This document shows positions 1 through 7,809 of a stretch of DNA of 64,000 nt, in pieces (position 1 is the first letter of the stretch; every line of letters starts with the position of its first letter). The position numbers were made by a program, and so were the translations under genes. Location: NCBI RefSeq assembly GCF_024359545.1, contig NZ_JAKQZG010000012.1, positions 1 through 64,000 on the forward strand. Direction: 5' to 3'. This DNA comes from Jiella marina (GTDB lineage Bacteria > Pseudomonadota > Alphaproteobacteria > Rhizobiales > Rhizobiaceae). The notes under the pieces are model-generated. The model worked only from the letters and a program-made list of their open reading frames with translations, made no database searches and was not told the DNA's origin.

Positions 1-47
1 GGCAGACATAATCCACTCCACTTGCAAGCCCCATTGGGGTGCACAAC

Positions 48-488
48 TTATAGAGTAGGTTTGGGGGTGTTGGCGGGCTTTGTAAACGGCGTTTCGTAGT
101 CCATGTCACACTCGCGGCCCTGCGCTTTGATCTCCCCGGTTCTTGGATCGCGACGAATCACCTGTGGTCCAAGTGATGGATCGCGGGGGCGACCAGCGAT
201 GTAAAACCGTTCCGAGGTATGAATACCGCTCTCCGTATTTCTGAAGACCGTCGCCGGGCCTGCGGTCCGGTGGAGTTCATCCTTATGATGCCATTCAAGT
301 TGTTGCGGCCGTCCAAGTTTGTCGAAGACGATCTCCGATGGTGAGTCATCGGGCGGGCTCTGCCGTAGTCCATTGAATGTGGTGCGCTGAAATGTCCGCA
401 AACCGGTATTTCGATCATACACGGTCTCGGTAACGTAAACATCCTCGCTGGGTTTAATGTATTTCACACTCAATGGTAGCGAATACAT
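48..488 (-). CDS. Hypothetical protein, 146 aa
   Basis: The frame opens with an ATG and codes for a hydrophilic 146-residue protein without a signal peptide or membrane segment. Its middle (about residues 60-100) has aromatic and charged repeats around EWHHKDELHRTAGPA and SERFYIAGRPRD. These loosely resemble the tryptophan/tyrosine-glycine repeat units of phage- and plasmid-borne proteins of unknown function. It is divergent from the next gene and lies inside the mobile element. I do not recognise a specific family. Confidence 0.5.
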   Translation of the reverse strand: MYSLPLSVKYIKPSEDVYVTETVYDRNTGLRTFQRTTFNGLRQSPPDDSPSEIVFDKLGRPQQLEWHHKDELHRTAGPATVFRNTESGIHTSERFYIAGRPRDPSLGPQVIRRDPRTGEIKAQGRECDMDYETPFTKPANTPKPTL

Positions 489-721
489 CTTAAAATTGCA
501 ATATTTGTCTCGTTCCCAACTATCTACGCAATTCTCAGCCGTTCCCCGGTCTTACCCGCTTTTTCCCTGACGGCTTGGGAAGCCTTTCGCTCGTCCTCCA
601 GCCACTCTCATCCTCGGACAGGCCGAGAACCCTGTCTGAGCAACGGGTTGGCCAATTCCCGCGAGACACGAAGCTAGCACCGAGAACGGGCCCGTTTTCT
701 CCAAACCCTCAGGAGAGAACG

Positions 722-1243
722 ATGGGGTACTGGAAAGACGAACATGAACTCAAGCGTGGACGCATTCTCCTGCCGGACGGGCAGTGGGTTCGCCCGGTTG
801 GGCCGATACTTAAGATTTGGGACGGCGATATCTGGTGCGATCCGAAGGAAGAAATCGATCAACCCACCTATGAACAGGGCCTCGCCCGCTTCATGGAGAC
901 GGTCGTGACGGCAGGCTATTGCGGACGCTCGGGAAGTGCGCGGTTTAATTTCGTGTATCAAAACGTCACTGACCGGGCGAAGGGAGACCTCTTCAATTGG
1001 GCGGAACGGTTTATCGACCGGGATGCGTTGCCGCGAAACCCGGAAGATGAAGTATCGATCTGCGACCGGTTCGGCTGCGCTCCGCGACGGACCATGAACC
1101 GACTGAAGGAGCGGATCGACGCGCCCAGGGAATATTTGCTTCAGGAGCGCGGTCTTTGGCGCATCTGCTATCTCTCGCTGGCGAGGAAGTGCTTCCTTGC
1201 TCGCATCGGGTATCCGGGCTTCTGCGTGCGGCAGATTTCCTAA
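722..1243 (+). CDS. Hypothetical protein, 173 aa
   Basis: An AGGAGA ribosome-binding site at about 711-716 selects the ATG at 722 over more upstream in-frame starts, giving 173 residues. The protein is rich in Trp, Arg and Asp with several Cys near the C-terminal half (ICDRFGCAPRR, ICYLSLARKCF). It has no clear membrane segment. It stands alone, followed by a terminator-like hairpin. No family is recognised; it probably belongs to the element's accessory cargo. Confidence 0.6.
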   Translation: MGYWKDEHELKRGRILLPDGQWVRPVGPILKIWDGDIWCDPKEEIDQPTYEQGLARFMETVVTAGYCGRSGSARFNFVYQNVTDRAKGDLFNWAERFIDRDALPRNPEDEVSICDRFGCAPRRTMNRLKERIDAPREYLLQERGLWRICYLSLARKCFLARIGYPGFCVRQIS

Positions 1244-1274
1244 GGTGTCTGGACTGACCGTTTAACAGGTCTTG

Positions 1275-1303
1275 GACCGGGCCGATCGTTGATTGGCCCG
1301 GTC
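1275..1303 (+). terminator. Terminator-like hairpin after 722-1243
   Basis: The arms 1275-1286 and 1292-1303 form a 12-bp stem (nine GC-rich pairs GACCGGGCC/GGCCCGGTC, extended by GAT/ATT with one G-U pair) around a five-base loop. A moderately T-rich stretch follows (GCTTCGTTCTC). The position, about 30 bases after a stop codon, fits an intrinsic terminator, although the T tract is poor. Confidence 0.55.
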
Positions 1304-1592
1304 GCTTCGTTCTCAGCTTGCTGTCCGTCCGGCCATTGGCATCGCGCATCACGATGTTCCTGTTCCCGCGAGTGGCCAGTTTGTGGATCAAACATCACGT
1401 TGTGGCAGGCAAGGCGGCACACACCGAAGACATGCTTGCCGACTGCGCGCTTCCGCCGGGGTTCGCGAGAACGCATTGGGGGTGCTGCTTCGAGCGAGTC
1501 GAAATCGAAGATAACGCCCGGACCGGGCCCTCAAGCATTCGCTGCCTCCTTCAAAGCCGGGGTCTCACCACCCCTAGGAAGGAGACAAGGAA
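1304..1592. other. Intergenic stretch without a supported gene
   Basis: Between the hairpin and the start at 1593 there are only overlapping short frames typical of GC-rich DNA. None has a convincing ribosome-binding site or protein-like composition. The last 20 bases carry the strong ribosome-binding site (AAGGAGACAAGGA) of the next gene. A promoter is likely here, but no good -35/-10 pair stands out. Confidence 0.5.
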
Positions 1593-2846
1593 ATGACTAC
1601 TGACGACAAGCCTAAGAAACCCGACCGGCTGAAGAAGCCCGAGCGCGCGCCCTATCTCAGTGCCGTTCTGGTGATCCTGCCGCTGATTTCCGCGATTATG
1701 CTTTGGACCGCGCTGCGCAATCTCGGCACCGCCGAGAGCGGGTTCACTGGCTTTCTGAAAACGCTGCTGCTGCCGCTGGCCGCGTTCATCGTGGCCTATG
1801 CGGTCTACCGCATGGCGATTGAGAAGGCGGCGACGCTCTTCTCCGTCGGTTATGTGTTGGCCGGGATCGTCGGACTCGTTTCGATTCTGATCGTCGGGGC
1901 GAGCCTCTTCATGGGGACGTTACCGGGCCTGATCATCAAGCAGGTGGAAGAGCGCCGACTGCAGGTCTACGCCTCCGAGACCGCGCGTTATTCCGACGTC
2001 CGGACGGCCCACGGAGCGCAGGCGGGGCGCGTCGTCCCGGTCGTCATGGCGATCGCTGCCGACCTCGATACCAAGACGGAATGCGAAAAGACGAGTTCCT
2101 GCGTGTCACTGCGCGGTTCCGGCGGCTATGGCAGCACGACACGGACGCTGGAAGCGCTCGCCAGCCGTGCGGCGGCGGTGCGGGACGAGGCTGCAGCCGG
2201 CCTCCAGCAACGTGATGCGGTGCGCGGCGAACTCGCGGATCATCTGGCGCGGATGGGAACTGTCCTCGCGGATGAAGACCGGGACGTCTGGGAGCGCCGG
2301 ATCGCCTTGCGGGAACTCGATGCCGGTCTCGAACAGCTGCTGAACCGTCTGGACGAAGCTGTTCCGACGGCCATGCTCGCCGCCTATGCCGGGGAGTTGC
2401 GGACAGGCGTGAACATTCCGGACCGGCCCGACGTCACGGCCCGCGTCAATGCTCTGCTGGCGGGCTATGCCGCGAACCTCGAAACTGTTCTGGGTCAGGC
2501 TGGAACCGGGGCCATTGAGCGGCCCGCGTTCCCGCCGCGCACAGGGGCCATCCAAACCTTGTCATACGTCGGCGAATTCGCACCGGTGGCATTGCTTGTT
2601 CTCAGTGTAGAGCTCGTATTTCCCCTGGTTCTTTGGGTTTATACGGTCCTCTCACTCCTGTGGGCACGGTATCAGGCCAACCCGGATGACAACGGCCCGG
2701 CGCCGCGCGAGAGCGATTTCGACGATCTAACCAATCTCCGCCCCATCGACGTGCCGAAGCGTCGCCGCGTGCGGAAACTCGTCGAATCCGACGACGATCA
2801 GGACGTAGATGACACGCCGCCGGTTCGCCGGGGCCGCGCCCGCTGA
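1593..2846 (+). CDS. Multi-spanning membrane protein with large loop, 417 aa
   Basis: The ATG follows a strong AAGGAG site. The N-terminus is Lys/Pro-rich and cytoplasmic in appearance, then hydrophobic segments occur near residues 22-43, 53-75 and 82-112. A long charged, helix-prone region follows (about 120-325). Another hydrophobic segment lies near 330-357, and the tail has a basic KRRRVRK cluster. The layout suggests an inner-membrane protein with a large extracytoplasmic coiled domain. It is the first gene of a row leading to a VirD4-like ATPase, so a role in DNA transfer or its envelope scaffold is inferred. No family name is recognised. Confidence 0.7.
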   Translation: MTTDDKPKKPDRLKKPERAPYLSAVLVILPLISAIMLWTALRNLGTAESGFTGFLKTLLLPLAAFIVAYAVYRMAIEKAATLFSVGYVLAGIVGLVSILIVGASLFMGTLPGLIIKQVEERRLQVYASETARYSDVRTAHGAQAGRVVPVVMAIAADLDTKTECEKTSSCVSLRGSGGYGSTTRTLEALASRAAAVRDEAAAGLQQRDAVRGELADHLARMGTVLADEDRDVWERRIALRELDAGLEQLLNRLDEAVPTAMLAAYAGELRTGVNIPDRPDVTARVNALLAGYAANLETVLGQAGTGAIERPAFPPRTGAIQTLSYVGEFAPVALLVLSVELVFPLVLWVYTVLSLLWARYQANPDDNGPAPRESDFDDLTNLRPIDVPKRRRVRKLVESDDDQDVDDTPPVRRGRAR

Positions 2847-2868
2847 GGCGATATTCGCGAAACTGCTT

Positions 2869-2895
2869 GATCGGGGGGCCTATGGCCCCCCGATC
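2869..2895 (+). terminator. Perfect 12-bp hairpin after 1593-2846
   Basis: GATCGGGGGGCC (2869-2880) pairs perfectly with GGCCCCCCGATC (2884-2895) around a TAT loop, 22 bases after the preceding stop codon. The following bases (TGCGTTTGG) are only weakly T-rich. It probably terminates or attenuates transcription between the large membrane protein and the T4CP gene row. Confidence 0.6.
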
Positions 2896-3035
2896 TGCGT
2901 TTGGCGTGAGGGTGGCCGGATGGCGCATTGCCAATTCCGCCCGAACCCCGCCGACGAGTGCTGACGAAACCTCCTAGCGATGACTAGCCGGGCAATGCGC
3001 GCGGTTTTTTTCAGTCATCAGGAAAGGCATTCGTC

Positions 3036-3578
3036 ATGCCCATTGATTTCTCCTCAATTCCCATTTCCGGCGGCGTCCTCGTCGCTGGAGCACTTTGGGC
3101 CGGGGCCTCCGCCTATGCCCTTGGTCCGCTGGTCGCCGAACGTAGCGCCGAACAAATCGGCTGGACGGCCGATTGCGAGCAGCGGATCGCGGCCGACATC
3201 AAGACCCGCCAGCCTGCACCGGAGCCCGGTTTCGCTTTCCAGTGCGGTGATCTGCTCGGCGGTCTGCCGGGTGAGCAGCGCCAGTTCCTCGACATGTTCG
3301 GCATGGGTATCGCCTGTGACGCCATGGATCGGGCGCAAGCCCGCAAACGCCATCTCGCGGAACTGAAGCGCCAGCGCATCGAACGCGCTGCTGCCGAGGC
3401 CGGATCGCGCTGCGCATGTGCCGTCTCGCACATGACGATGGTGAAGCGCTGGGACTTTGCCCTCGCCGCCGGGACCGCGCGGACAGTCGTCCCGTCGTCC
3501 GTCACCAATCTCCGCGCCTCGCTGCTCGAATCCCTCGCCAGCCCCGCCTGCGCGGGCGTCGCGAAACTGGAGGACTGA
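3036..3578 (+). CDS. Hypothetical exported or membrane-anchored protein, 180 aa
   Basis: The ATG is preceded by AGGAAAGG. A hydrophobic stretch near residues 11-32 could be a signal anchor. The remainder is hydrophilic and helix-prone, with six Cys residues (for example TADCEQR, FQCGDLL, GIACDAM and a CACAV pair) that could form disulfides in the periplasm. It ends three bases before the next ATG, so it is part of the compact gene row 3036-5945. No known family is recognised. Export and a role in the transfer complex are inferences from topology and context. Confidence 0.65.
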   Translation: MPIDFSSIPISGGVLVAGALWAGASAYALGPLVAERSAEQIGWTADCEQRIAADIKTRQPAPEPGFAFQCGDLLGGLPGEQRQFLDMFGMGIACDAMDRAQARKRHLAELKRQRIERAAAEAGSRCACAVSHMTMVKRWDFALAAGTARTVVPSSVTNLRASLLESLASPACAGVAKLED

Positions 3579-3581
3579 TCC

Positions 3582-3956
3582 ATGATCTTCGGCACTGTTT
3601 CCATCGACGGCCACGCCGTCCACACACACCGGGATACCTACCGGATCGCCGATCTCAGCGTGTTCTCGGTCCGTCGTCCGTTTCTCGCCGTCGGCGCGAC
3701 AATCGCAGCGGGGACGGCCGCCTTCGGTGTCGCCCATGCCGATCTGCTCTATCCGTCCGAATGGCTGGCGATCGTCGGCGTCTCGGTCGTTTCGCTCGCT
3801 TGCGGCTTGACCCTTGGGCAGCTGAAGCTTCTGAGCCGCGATCTGCGCGGCACGGAACTGACCGGTGCCATCTACGGCACCTATGGCCATCTCAACCGCG
3901 TGCGCAAAGAGGTGTTCTCCGTCCAGCTCAGCCTGCAGACGGGAGGCCGACCATGA
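3582..3956 (+). CDS. Small membrane protein with two TM segments, 124 aa
   Basis: The N-terminal 30 residues are polar, then two hydrophobic segments occur (about residues 32-52 and 58-80). The remainder is a basic, helix-prone cytoplasmic tail (LKLLSRDLRGTELTG...). It starts just after the stop of the upstream gene and overlaps the next start by 4 bases, so translation is probably coupled. Related in layout to the next gene. The function is unknown; context suggests an inner-membrane subunit working with the ATPase encoded two genes downstream. Confidence 0.65.
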   Translation: MIFGTVSIDGHAVHTHRDTYRIADLSVFSVRRPFLAVGATIAAGTAAFGVAHADLLYPSEWLAIVGVSVVSLACGLTLGQLKLLSRDLRGTELTGAIYGTYGHLNRVRKEVFSVQLSLQTGGRP

Positions 3957-4261
3957 TCCCCGGCGGTCCCAATCTCCGCGCCATCATCCGCATCAATGTC
4001 CAGATCGTCTTCGGTCTCGTCTTCGCGGGCGTGGCGTGGCTCTCCTGGCAGAATGTTTCGGTTCTCTGGTGGCAACTCGGCCTGATCGCGATCCTCACCG
4101 CTGCTGCGGCGGTGGGGCTGCTCACGACGGCCGTCGGCGAGATCAAAGGCTTCGTGATGCGCGACCTGCGCGTCAACGCCTATCGTCGCCAGGGCGCGAC
4201 GCCGAAGTCCGATGGCCTCGTTTCCTCCGACGCGCTGCGCAGCGAGGGGGTCATCAAATGA
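3953..4261 (+). CDS. Small two-TM membrane protein, possible detached T4CP anchor, 102 aa
   Basis: The ATG at 3953 follows GGGAGG and overlaps the previous stop. The product has two hydrophobic helices (about residues 13-33 and 38-62) joined by a short loop containing SWQNVSVLWWQ, then a basic cytoplasmic tail. This is the topology of the N-terminal anchor of VirD4/TraG coupling proteins. The downstream VirD4-like gene begins within this gene's stop codon (ATGA) and lacks such helices. I infer that the two genes together encode a coupling protein split into anchor and motor. No sequence family is recognised. Confidence 0.65.
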   Translation: MIPGGPNLRAIIRINVQIVFGLVFAGVAWLSWQNVSVLWWQLGLIAILTAAAAVGLLTTAVGEIKGFVMRDLRVNAYRRQGATPKSDGLVSSDALRSEGVIK

Positions 4262-5691
4262 GTTGGCCCTTCGGAAAATCCAAGCCGGTTCCGGCGACTG
4301 CCAGAGCCATCATCGATCCCGAGGGGCGGCGGCTCCTCGGGACGACGTTCGCAGGTGAGCCGATCTGGGCGCCAAAAGGACATTCGCTCCTTTTAAGTGC
4401 AAATGGTGGTGGAAAAACCACGTGCGGTGCGATGGTCTGGCTCTATTCTTTGCTGTCCTCGGTCAGTCGCCCTGCGATACTGGCATTCGATAGTAAAAAC
4501 GGCGAAATGGCTATGCAGGCCGCGCCGATGATTGCCGAGATGGGCATCCCTGTCGGAGTCATCGACGATACATTCGTGCTGGGCCCGGACTTTCCCTTCC
4601 GGGTTTCCCTGAACCCGTTCGGCGGGATCACCTCGGTCTATCAGCGGAACCGGGAAGACCTCGTCTTTTCCTCGGAAAACGCAAACCAGGCGCTCATTCC
4701 CGATCCACCGAATGATGCACGCAATCAGTACTTTAGGGATCAGCCGAGAACAATCATAGAGTTTGCGACCTACGCGCTGTTGAAGCGCAATGCCCGGCTC
4801 GCCACGCCCGGCGGCGTCTGGGGGCTGATTTCAAATCCGAAGATGCTCCTCAAGGTCGCGGCAGTCGAAGCCGACGAAGGCGAAGACATGCTCCAGGCTC
4901 TTGCCCTCGACGTGCTCGGCATGGCCGATCACGAGCACTGGCCGCAGCATAGGAGCGCTGCTCTGAAGTCTATGAGGGTGTTCGCCGCCGGATCGCGGCT
5001 CCATCGTGCCGGTCTCGATGCGGACACCACCCATGCCGATCTGATCCGCCAGCGTGCCGTTATCTTCCTCGTCGGTCCGCAGGCGTTCATGAACCGAATC
5101 GGCAACTATTACGCGCTTCATATCCTAAGCTTCTGCGAGGCGCTGTATGGTGGCGCGGGGCCGCTCACCATGATCGCGGACGAGTTCACGAATGCACCTC
5201 TGAAGCCACTGGTTGAATCGCTCACAACGCTACGCGCTTTTGGGGCAGAGTTCCACGGCATTGCGCAGAGCCGCTCGGAGATCGAACGACGGTTCGGACG
5301 CCTGGAAACCCAGACGATCGAAGAGAACGCCATCATCAAGCAGTGGTTCGGCTTCTCGTCCTTCGACGAAGCGGCCCGCGTCTCGAAGGCGATGGGCGAA
5401 GAGATCGTCGTCTCATCGAACTTGAGCGCCGGTCATCAGGATGTGCGGCTGCAAAGCACGTTCCAGACCAGCAAGGCGCCGGTGATGTCTGGGGCTGAAC
5501 TGATGGCAATGCAGCGCGGTCATTTTCTGTATCATGCCAAGGGTCTTGGCTTCGGCACGGGCTTGATGACGGGCATGCAGAATATCGATCCGTTCTGCCA
5601 CATGATCCGCCCCAATGATCTGGAAGGTGGTCGCCTGACGCCCGATCCGAAGTTCGTCTTCCGGATGCCGGGCCGGGAGGGCGAGCAATGA
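4258..5691 (+). CDS. TraG/VirD4-like type IV coupling protein ATPase
   Basis: This 477-residue protein has a P-loop (SANGGGKTTCG, about residues 48-58) and a Walker B-like strand ending in a DEF motif (PLTMIADEFTN, about residues 303-313). It then has the QSRSEIERRF segment typical of TraG/VirD4 ATPases, which pump DNA or protein into type IV secretion channels. Family members usually have about 550-700 residues with two N-terminal membrane helices. This one starts directly in the soluble part, and a separate two-helix protein is encoded immediately upstream with an ATGA overlap. The P-loop is unusual in having three consecutive Gly before Lys. Neither a relaxase nor VirB genes are visible in the window. 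Confidence 0.8.
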   Translation: MSWPFGKSKPVPATARAIIDPEGRRLLGTTFAGEPIWAPKGHSLLLSANGGGKTTCGAMVWLYSLLSSVSRPAILAFDSKNGEMAMQAAPMIAEMGIPVGVIDDTFVLGPDFPFRVSLNPFGGITSVYQRNREDLVFSSENANQALIPDPPNDARNQYFRDQPRTIIEFATYALLKRNARLATPGGVWGLISNPKMLLKVAAVEADEGEDMLQALALDVLGMADHEHWPQHRSAALKSMRVFAAGSRLHRAGLDADTTHADLIRQRAVIFLVGPQAFMNRIGNYYALHILSFCEALYGGAGPLTMIADEFTNAPLKPLVESLTTLRAFGAEFHGIAQSRSEIERRFGRLETQTIEENAIIKQWFGFSSFDEAARVSKAMGEEIVVSSNLSAGHQDVRLQSTFQTSKAPVMSGAELMAMQRGHFLYHAKGLGFGTGLMTGMQNIDPFCHMIRPNDLEGGRLTPDPKFVFRMPGREGEQ

Positions 5692-5945
5692 TCGTCCTTC
5701 GCTATCTCTCGCTCATTCTGTGGGTCGCCGCGCCAGCGGCGGCCCTCGGTATCTATGCCGGCTGGGGCGTGCCGCATGTCATCTTTCAGTACACCTACCG
5801 GGACAACGGCCATCCGCACGACCTGACCGTCCCCCGACATTATCTGACCTGCACCTTCGTCGGTCCCTACGGTGCCATCACCGTGGCGGCGGAAAGGGCA
5901 AAGTGCGGGTGGGTTCGCTTCTTCAAGGATAGTGCGGATCAGTGA
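5688..5945 (+). CDS. Small single-TM protein, 85 aa
   Basis: The ATG overlaps the T4CP stop codon (ATGA). Residues 4-25 are hydrophobic (signal peptide or single anchor), and the remainder is short and polar with two Cys (LTCTFVG and AKCGWVRFF) that may form a disulfide outside the membrane. It is the last gene of the tightly packed row from 3036. No family is recognised; co-translation with the ATPase suggests an accessory subunit or export-pathway component. Confidence 0.6.
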   Translation: MIVLRYLSLILWVAAPAAALGIYAGWGVPHVIFQYTYRDNGHPHDLTVPRHYLTCTFVGPYGAITVAAERAKCGWVRFFKDSADQ

Positions 5946-6190
5946 GGCGCGCCGGGCGGATGCCAGATCCGATGCTTCAAGCGGAAGATTTGGGTCAGCT
6001 CCGTCCGCGCCATGCCTTTCAAGACGTCGAGCACAAGGTCCTGCTCGACCTCGCGCCGCGCGATTTGCGCGTCGCAGAAAGCCCTGTCCTGCAGGACGAG
6101 CTGATACGGCCCAACCGCCTTCCAGAAAGCAGCATAGTCAAGCGGTTCGAGCCACTCGGTCACGTCTTCGATGTGTTCAAAGGCAGGCAT
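5939..6190 (-). CDS. Hypothetical protein, 83 aa, convergent
   Basis: The minus-strand frame beginning with ATG at 6190 codes for MPAFEHIEDVTEWLEPLDY and onward. The composition is acidic and aromatic, protein-like, with predicted helices. The opposite-strand frame over the same bases looks random. A GGGA motif precedes the ATG. A TTG farther upstream (6226) is possible but has no better signal. It converges with and slightly overlaps the end of the preceding plus-strand gene. Function unknown. Confidence 0.55.
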   Translation of the reverse strand: MPAFEHIEDVTEWLEPLDYAAFWKAVGPYQLVLQDRAFCDAQIARREVEQDLVLDVLKGMARTELTQIFRLKHRIWHPPGAPH

Positions 6191-6252
6191 GATCCCAGCG
6201 TACCAAAAGGCCGGATTCCAACGCAAATTTGTGACGAGAAGGAGCGCTTTCC

Positions 6253-6732
6253 TTGAGCGACGATCTGAGAAGCGAACTTGCCAAAGCGTTCGATGACGCC
6301 GTGCGCAAACACGAAGCGAAGGTCCTCAAAACCTCGCAGGATTGGCGCGCTTACCGCAAGATCGAGGAACGACACACTCGCGCCCGCGAAGATGCCGAGA
6401 GGCGCTACCGCGACGAATACGAGACGCGCGTCGAGAAGGCCCGGCGCGACATCATCGCGGAAAAGGCGACACCGGCCCACGAAATCCGCCCGCCTTTCGG
6501 AACCGATGAGTTCAAGAAGGAAGATATCGAGCTTCAGGCACACCGGCGTGTCCAGAAGGATCACGAGGTCATGCTGACGGGCATCGATCAGGCCGAGACG
6601 GCCGAAAAGGAAGCGTTGCTGGCCGAAGCCGCCGAACGGCGCAAGCTCGACGGTCAGTCAAAAGACCAGTTCGCGAAAGCCAGCGATCGCCGCTCCGGCC
6701 GCGATCGCCGCATCAGGCCGTCATTCAGCTGA
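6253..6732 (+). CDS. Coiled-coil hypothetical protein, 159 aa
   Basis: The product is very rich in Glu, Lys, Arg and Ala and should form long helices or coiled coils almost throughout (for example KIEERHTRAREDAERRYRDE). The start is a TTG at 6253 preceded by AAGGAG at about 6239-6244. There is no signal peptide or membrane segment. It is followed after 30 bases by another helical orphan gene. No family is recognised; similar charged proteins often sit beside relaxase or partition genes, but that is only context. Confidence 0.65.
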   Translation: MSDDLRSELAKAFDDAVRKHEAKVLKTSQDWRAYRKIEERHTRAREDAERRYRDEYETRVEKARRDIIAEKATPAHEIRPPFGTDEFKKEDIELQAHRRVQKDHEVMLTGIDQAETAEKEALLAEAAERRKLDGQSKDQFAKASDRRSGRDRRIRPSFS

Positions 6733-6762
6733 GCAAACGAACGGAGAAAGGGAGCATTTGAG

Positions 6763-7362
6763 ATGACTGAAGACGACAGCCGTATCACTGCCGCCCGGGA
6801 AAGCTTCACCGGCCGCAATCTCACCGGCAGCCAGTTCGACGAGGCGCACATGATCTGCGGGATCATCAAGCGCAGAATTGAGAAGGCCGGTTCCTTCCGT
6901 GAAGCGCTGACCGATTACGCTCATGCCTTCGCCCGCTCGGAGCGCTTCGACAGCGTGCAGGCCGAGACGGTTCTCCGCGACATGTTCAAGGCACTGAACG
7001 GCCAGACCATGAACGCCATGCGCGAGGGCCTCAAAGAGCGCGACGCTGAAATCGAGCGATCGCCGAGCGAAGACATTCACCTCCTGGCCCGCTCGATCCC
7101 GGATCGCATCAAGGACGGCCCGACCATGCCGTTCTACCGCGCCTATGACGAGGCAGGGCTGGAGCTCTCGCAAAAGCTCGGCATCACCGAGCAGACCGCC
7201 AAAGCGCTCATGAAGGAGACGTTCTATCAGGCCGAAGGCATGGACCTCTACGAGTTCTGCAAAGAAGTGGAGGAGGCCTATCACCGGCCCGTCCGCGAAG
7301 CCGAGCGCGGTGCCCGGAAGGCCGAAGCTGTGGAGAAGCGTCAGTTTTCGCCAACCCGCTAA
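6763..7362 (+). CDS. Hypothetical soluble protein, 199 aa
   Basis: The ATG is preceded by GAGAAAGGGAG. The protein is charged and mostly helical, with no membrane segment. It contains an extended region (SIPDRIKDGPTMPFYRAYDE, about 111-130) followed by a helix with LGITEQTAKALMKETF, which could be a small DNA-binding-like helical bundle. It lies between the T4CP row and the recombinase, inside the element. No family name can be given from the sequence alone. Confidence 0.65.
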   Translation: MTEDDSRITAARESFTGRNLTGSQFDEAHMICGIIKRRIEKAGSFREALTDYAHAFARSERFDSVQAETVLRDMFKALNGQTMNAMREGLKERDAEIERSPSEDIHLLARSIPDRIKDGPTMPFYRAYDEAGLELSQKLGITEQTAKALMKETFYQAEGMDLYEFCKEVEEAYHRPVREAERGARKAEAVEKRQFSPTR

Positions 7363-7415
7363 TCTAGCGTGGCGAAGATCATCTCCCGAGCGAACCAGTA
7401 ATAGGAACTATTTCC

Positions 7416-7445
7416 TTGACATTATCGGTCGACTTTCTGTAGAGT
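7416..7445 (+). promoter_or_regulatory. Sigma-70-type promoter for the recombinase operon
   Basis: TTGACA (7416-7421) and TAGAGT (7440-7445) are separated by 18 bases, and a T-rich run follows. The next gene starts about 75 bases downstream behind an AGAAGGAG site. The match to the -35 consensus is perfect. This should drive the 96-residue gene and the recombinase together. Confidence 0.65.
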
Positions 7446-7518
7446 GTTCTCTTTTTGTTCGAGATAGTAAATCGGACGCACAAAGGAGACGCCAGACGGA
7501 AGAAGGAGCAACAAGGCC

Positions 7519-7809
7519 ATGACGCATCCCCCCATATCACCAGACAGCACAGCGAAGCCGGACCTTTCCCTCTCCGTCGATTGGGAGCTCTACGCCTCCT
7601 ATCTCGAAGAGTCGGACGCCTCGGATGAAGACAAGCAGGCGCTGATCAAAAGCCTCTTTGCCATCGTCCTTGGTTTCGTCGATCTCGGCTTCCGGCTCAA
7701 TCCGGTCCAGCACTGTGGCGGTGACGGGGGCGAGGAGGCGCTCCGCCAAATCATTGCAGAGCATGCGCAAGAATCGGGTAAACTGCCCCAAGGAGATGCG
7801 CATGAGTGA
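7519..7809 (+). CDS. Small protein upstream of the recombinase, 96 aa
   Basis: The product is acidic and helical (SVDWELYASYLEESDASDEDKQALIKSLF is split by short turns) with a C-terminal GGDGGEEALRQ segment. It overlaps the start of the serine recombinase by 8 bases, so the two are probably translationally coupled. Small acidic genes in this position can act as recombination directionality factors, but nothing in the sequence proves this. An AGAAGGAG site precedes the ATG. Confidence 0.65.
   Translation: MTHPPISPDSTAKPDLSLSVDWELYASYLEESDASDEDKQALIKSLFAIVLGFVDLGFRLNPVQHCGGDGGEEALRQIIAEHAQESGKLPQGDAHE

Noticed and set aside
5942-6256. Plus-strand frame opposite the 83-residue minus gene
   Set aside because: The minus-strand product looks more protein-like; the plus-strand frame reads as its complement.
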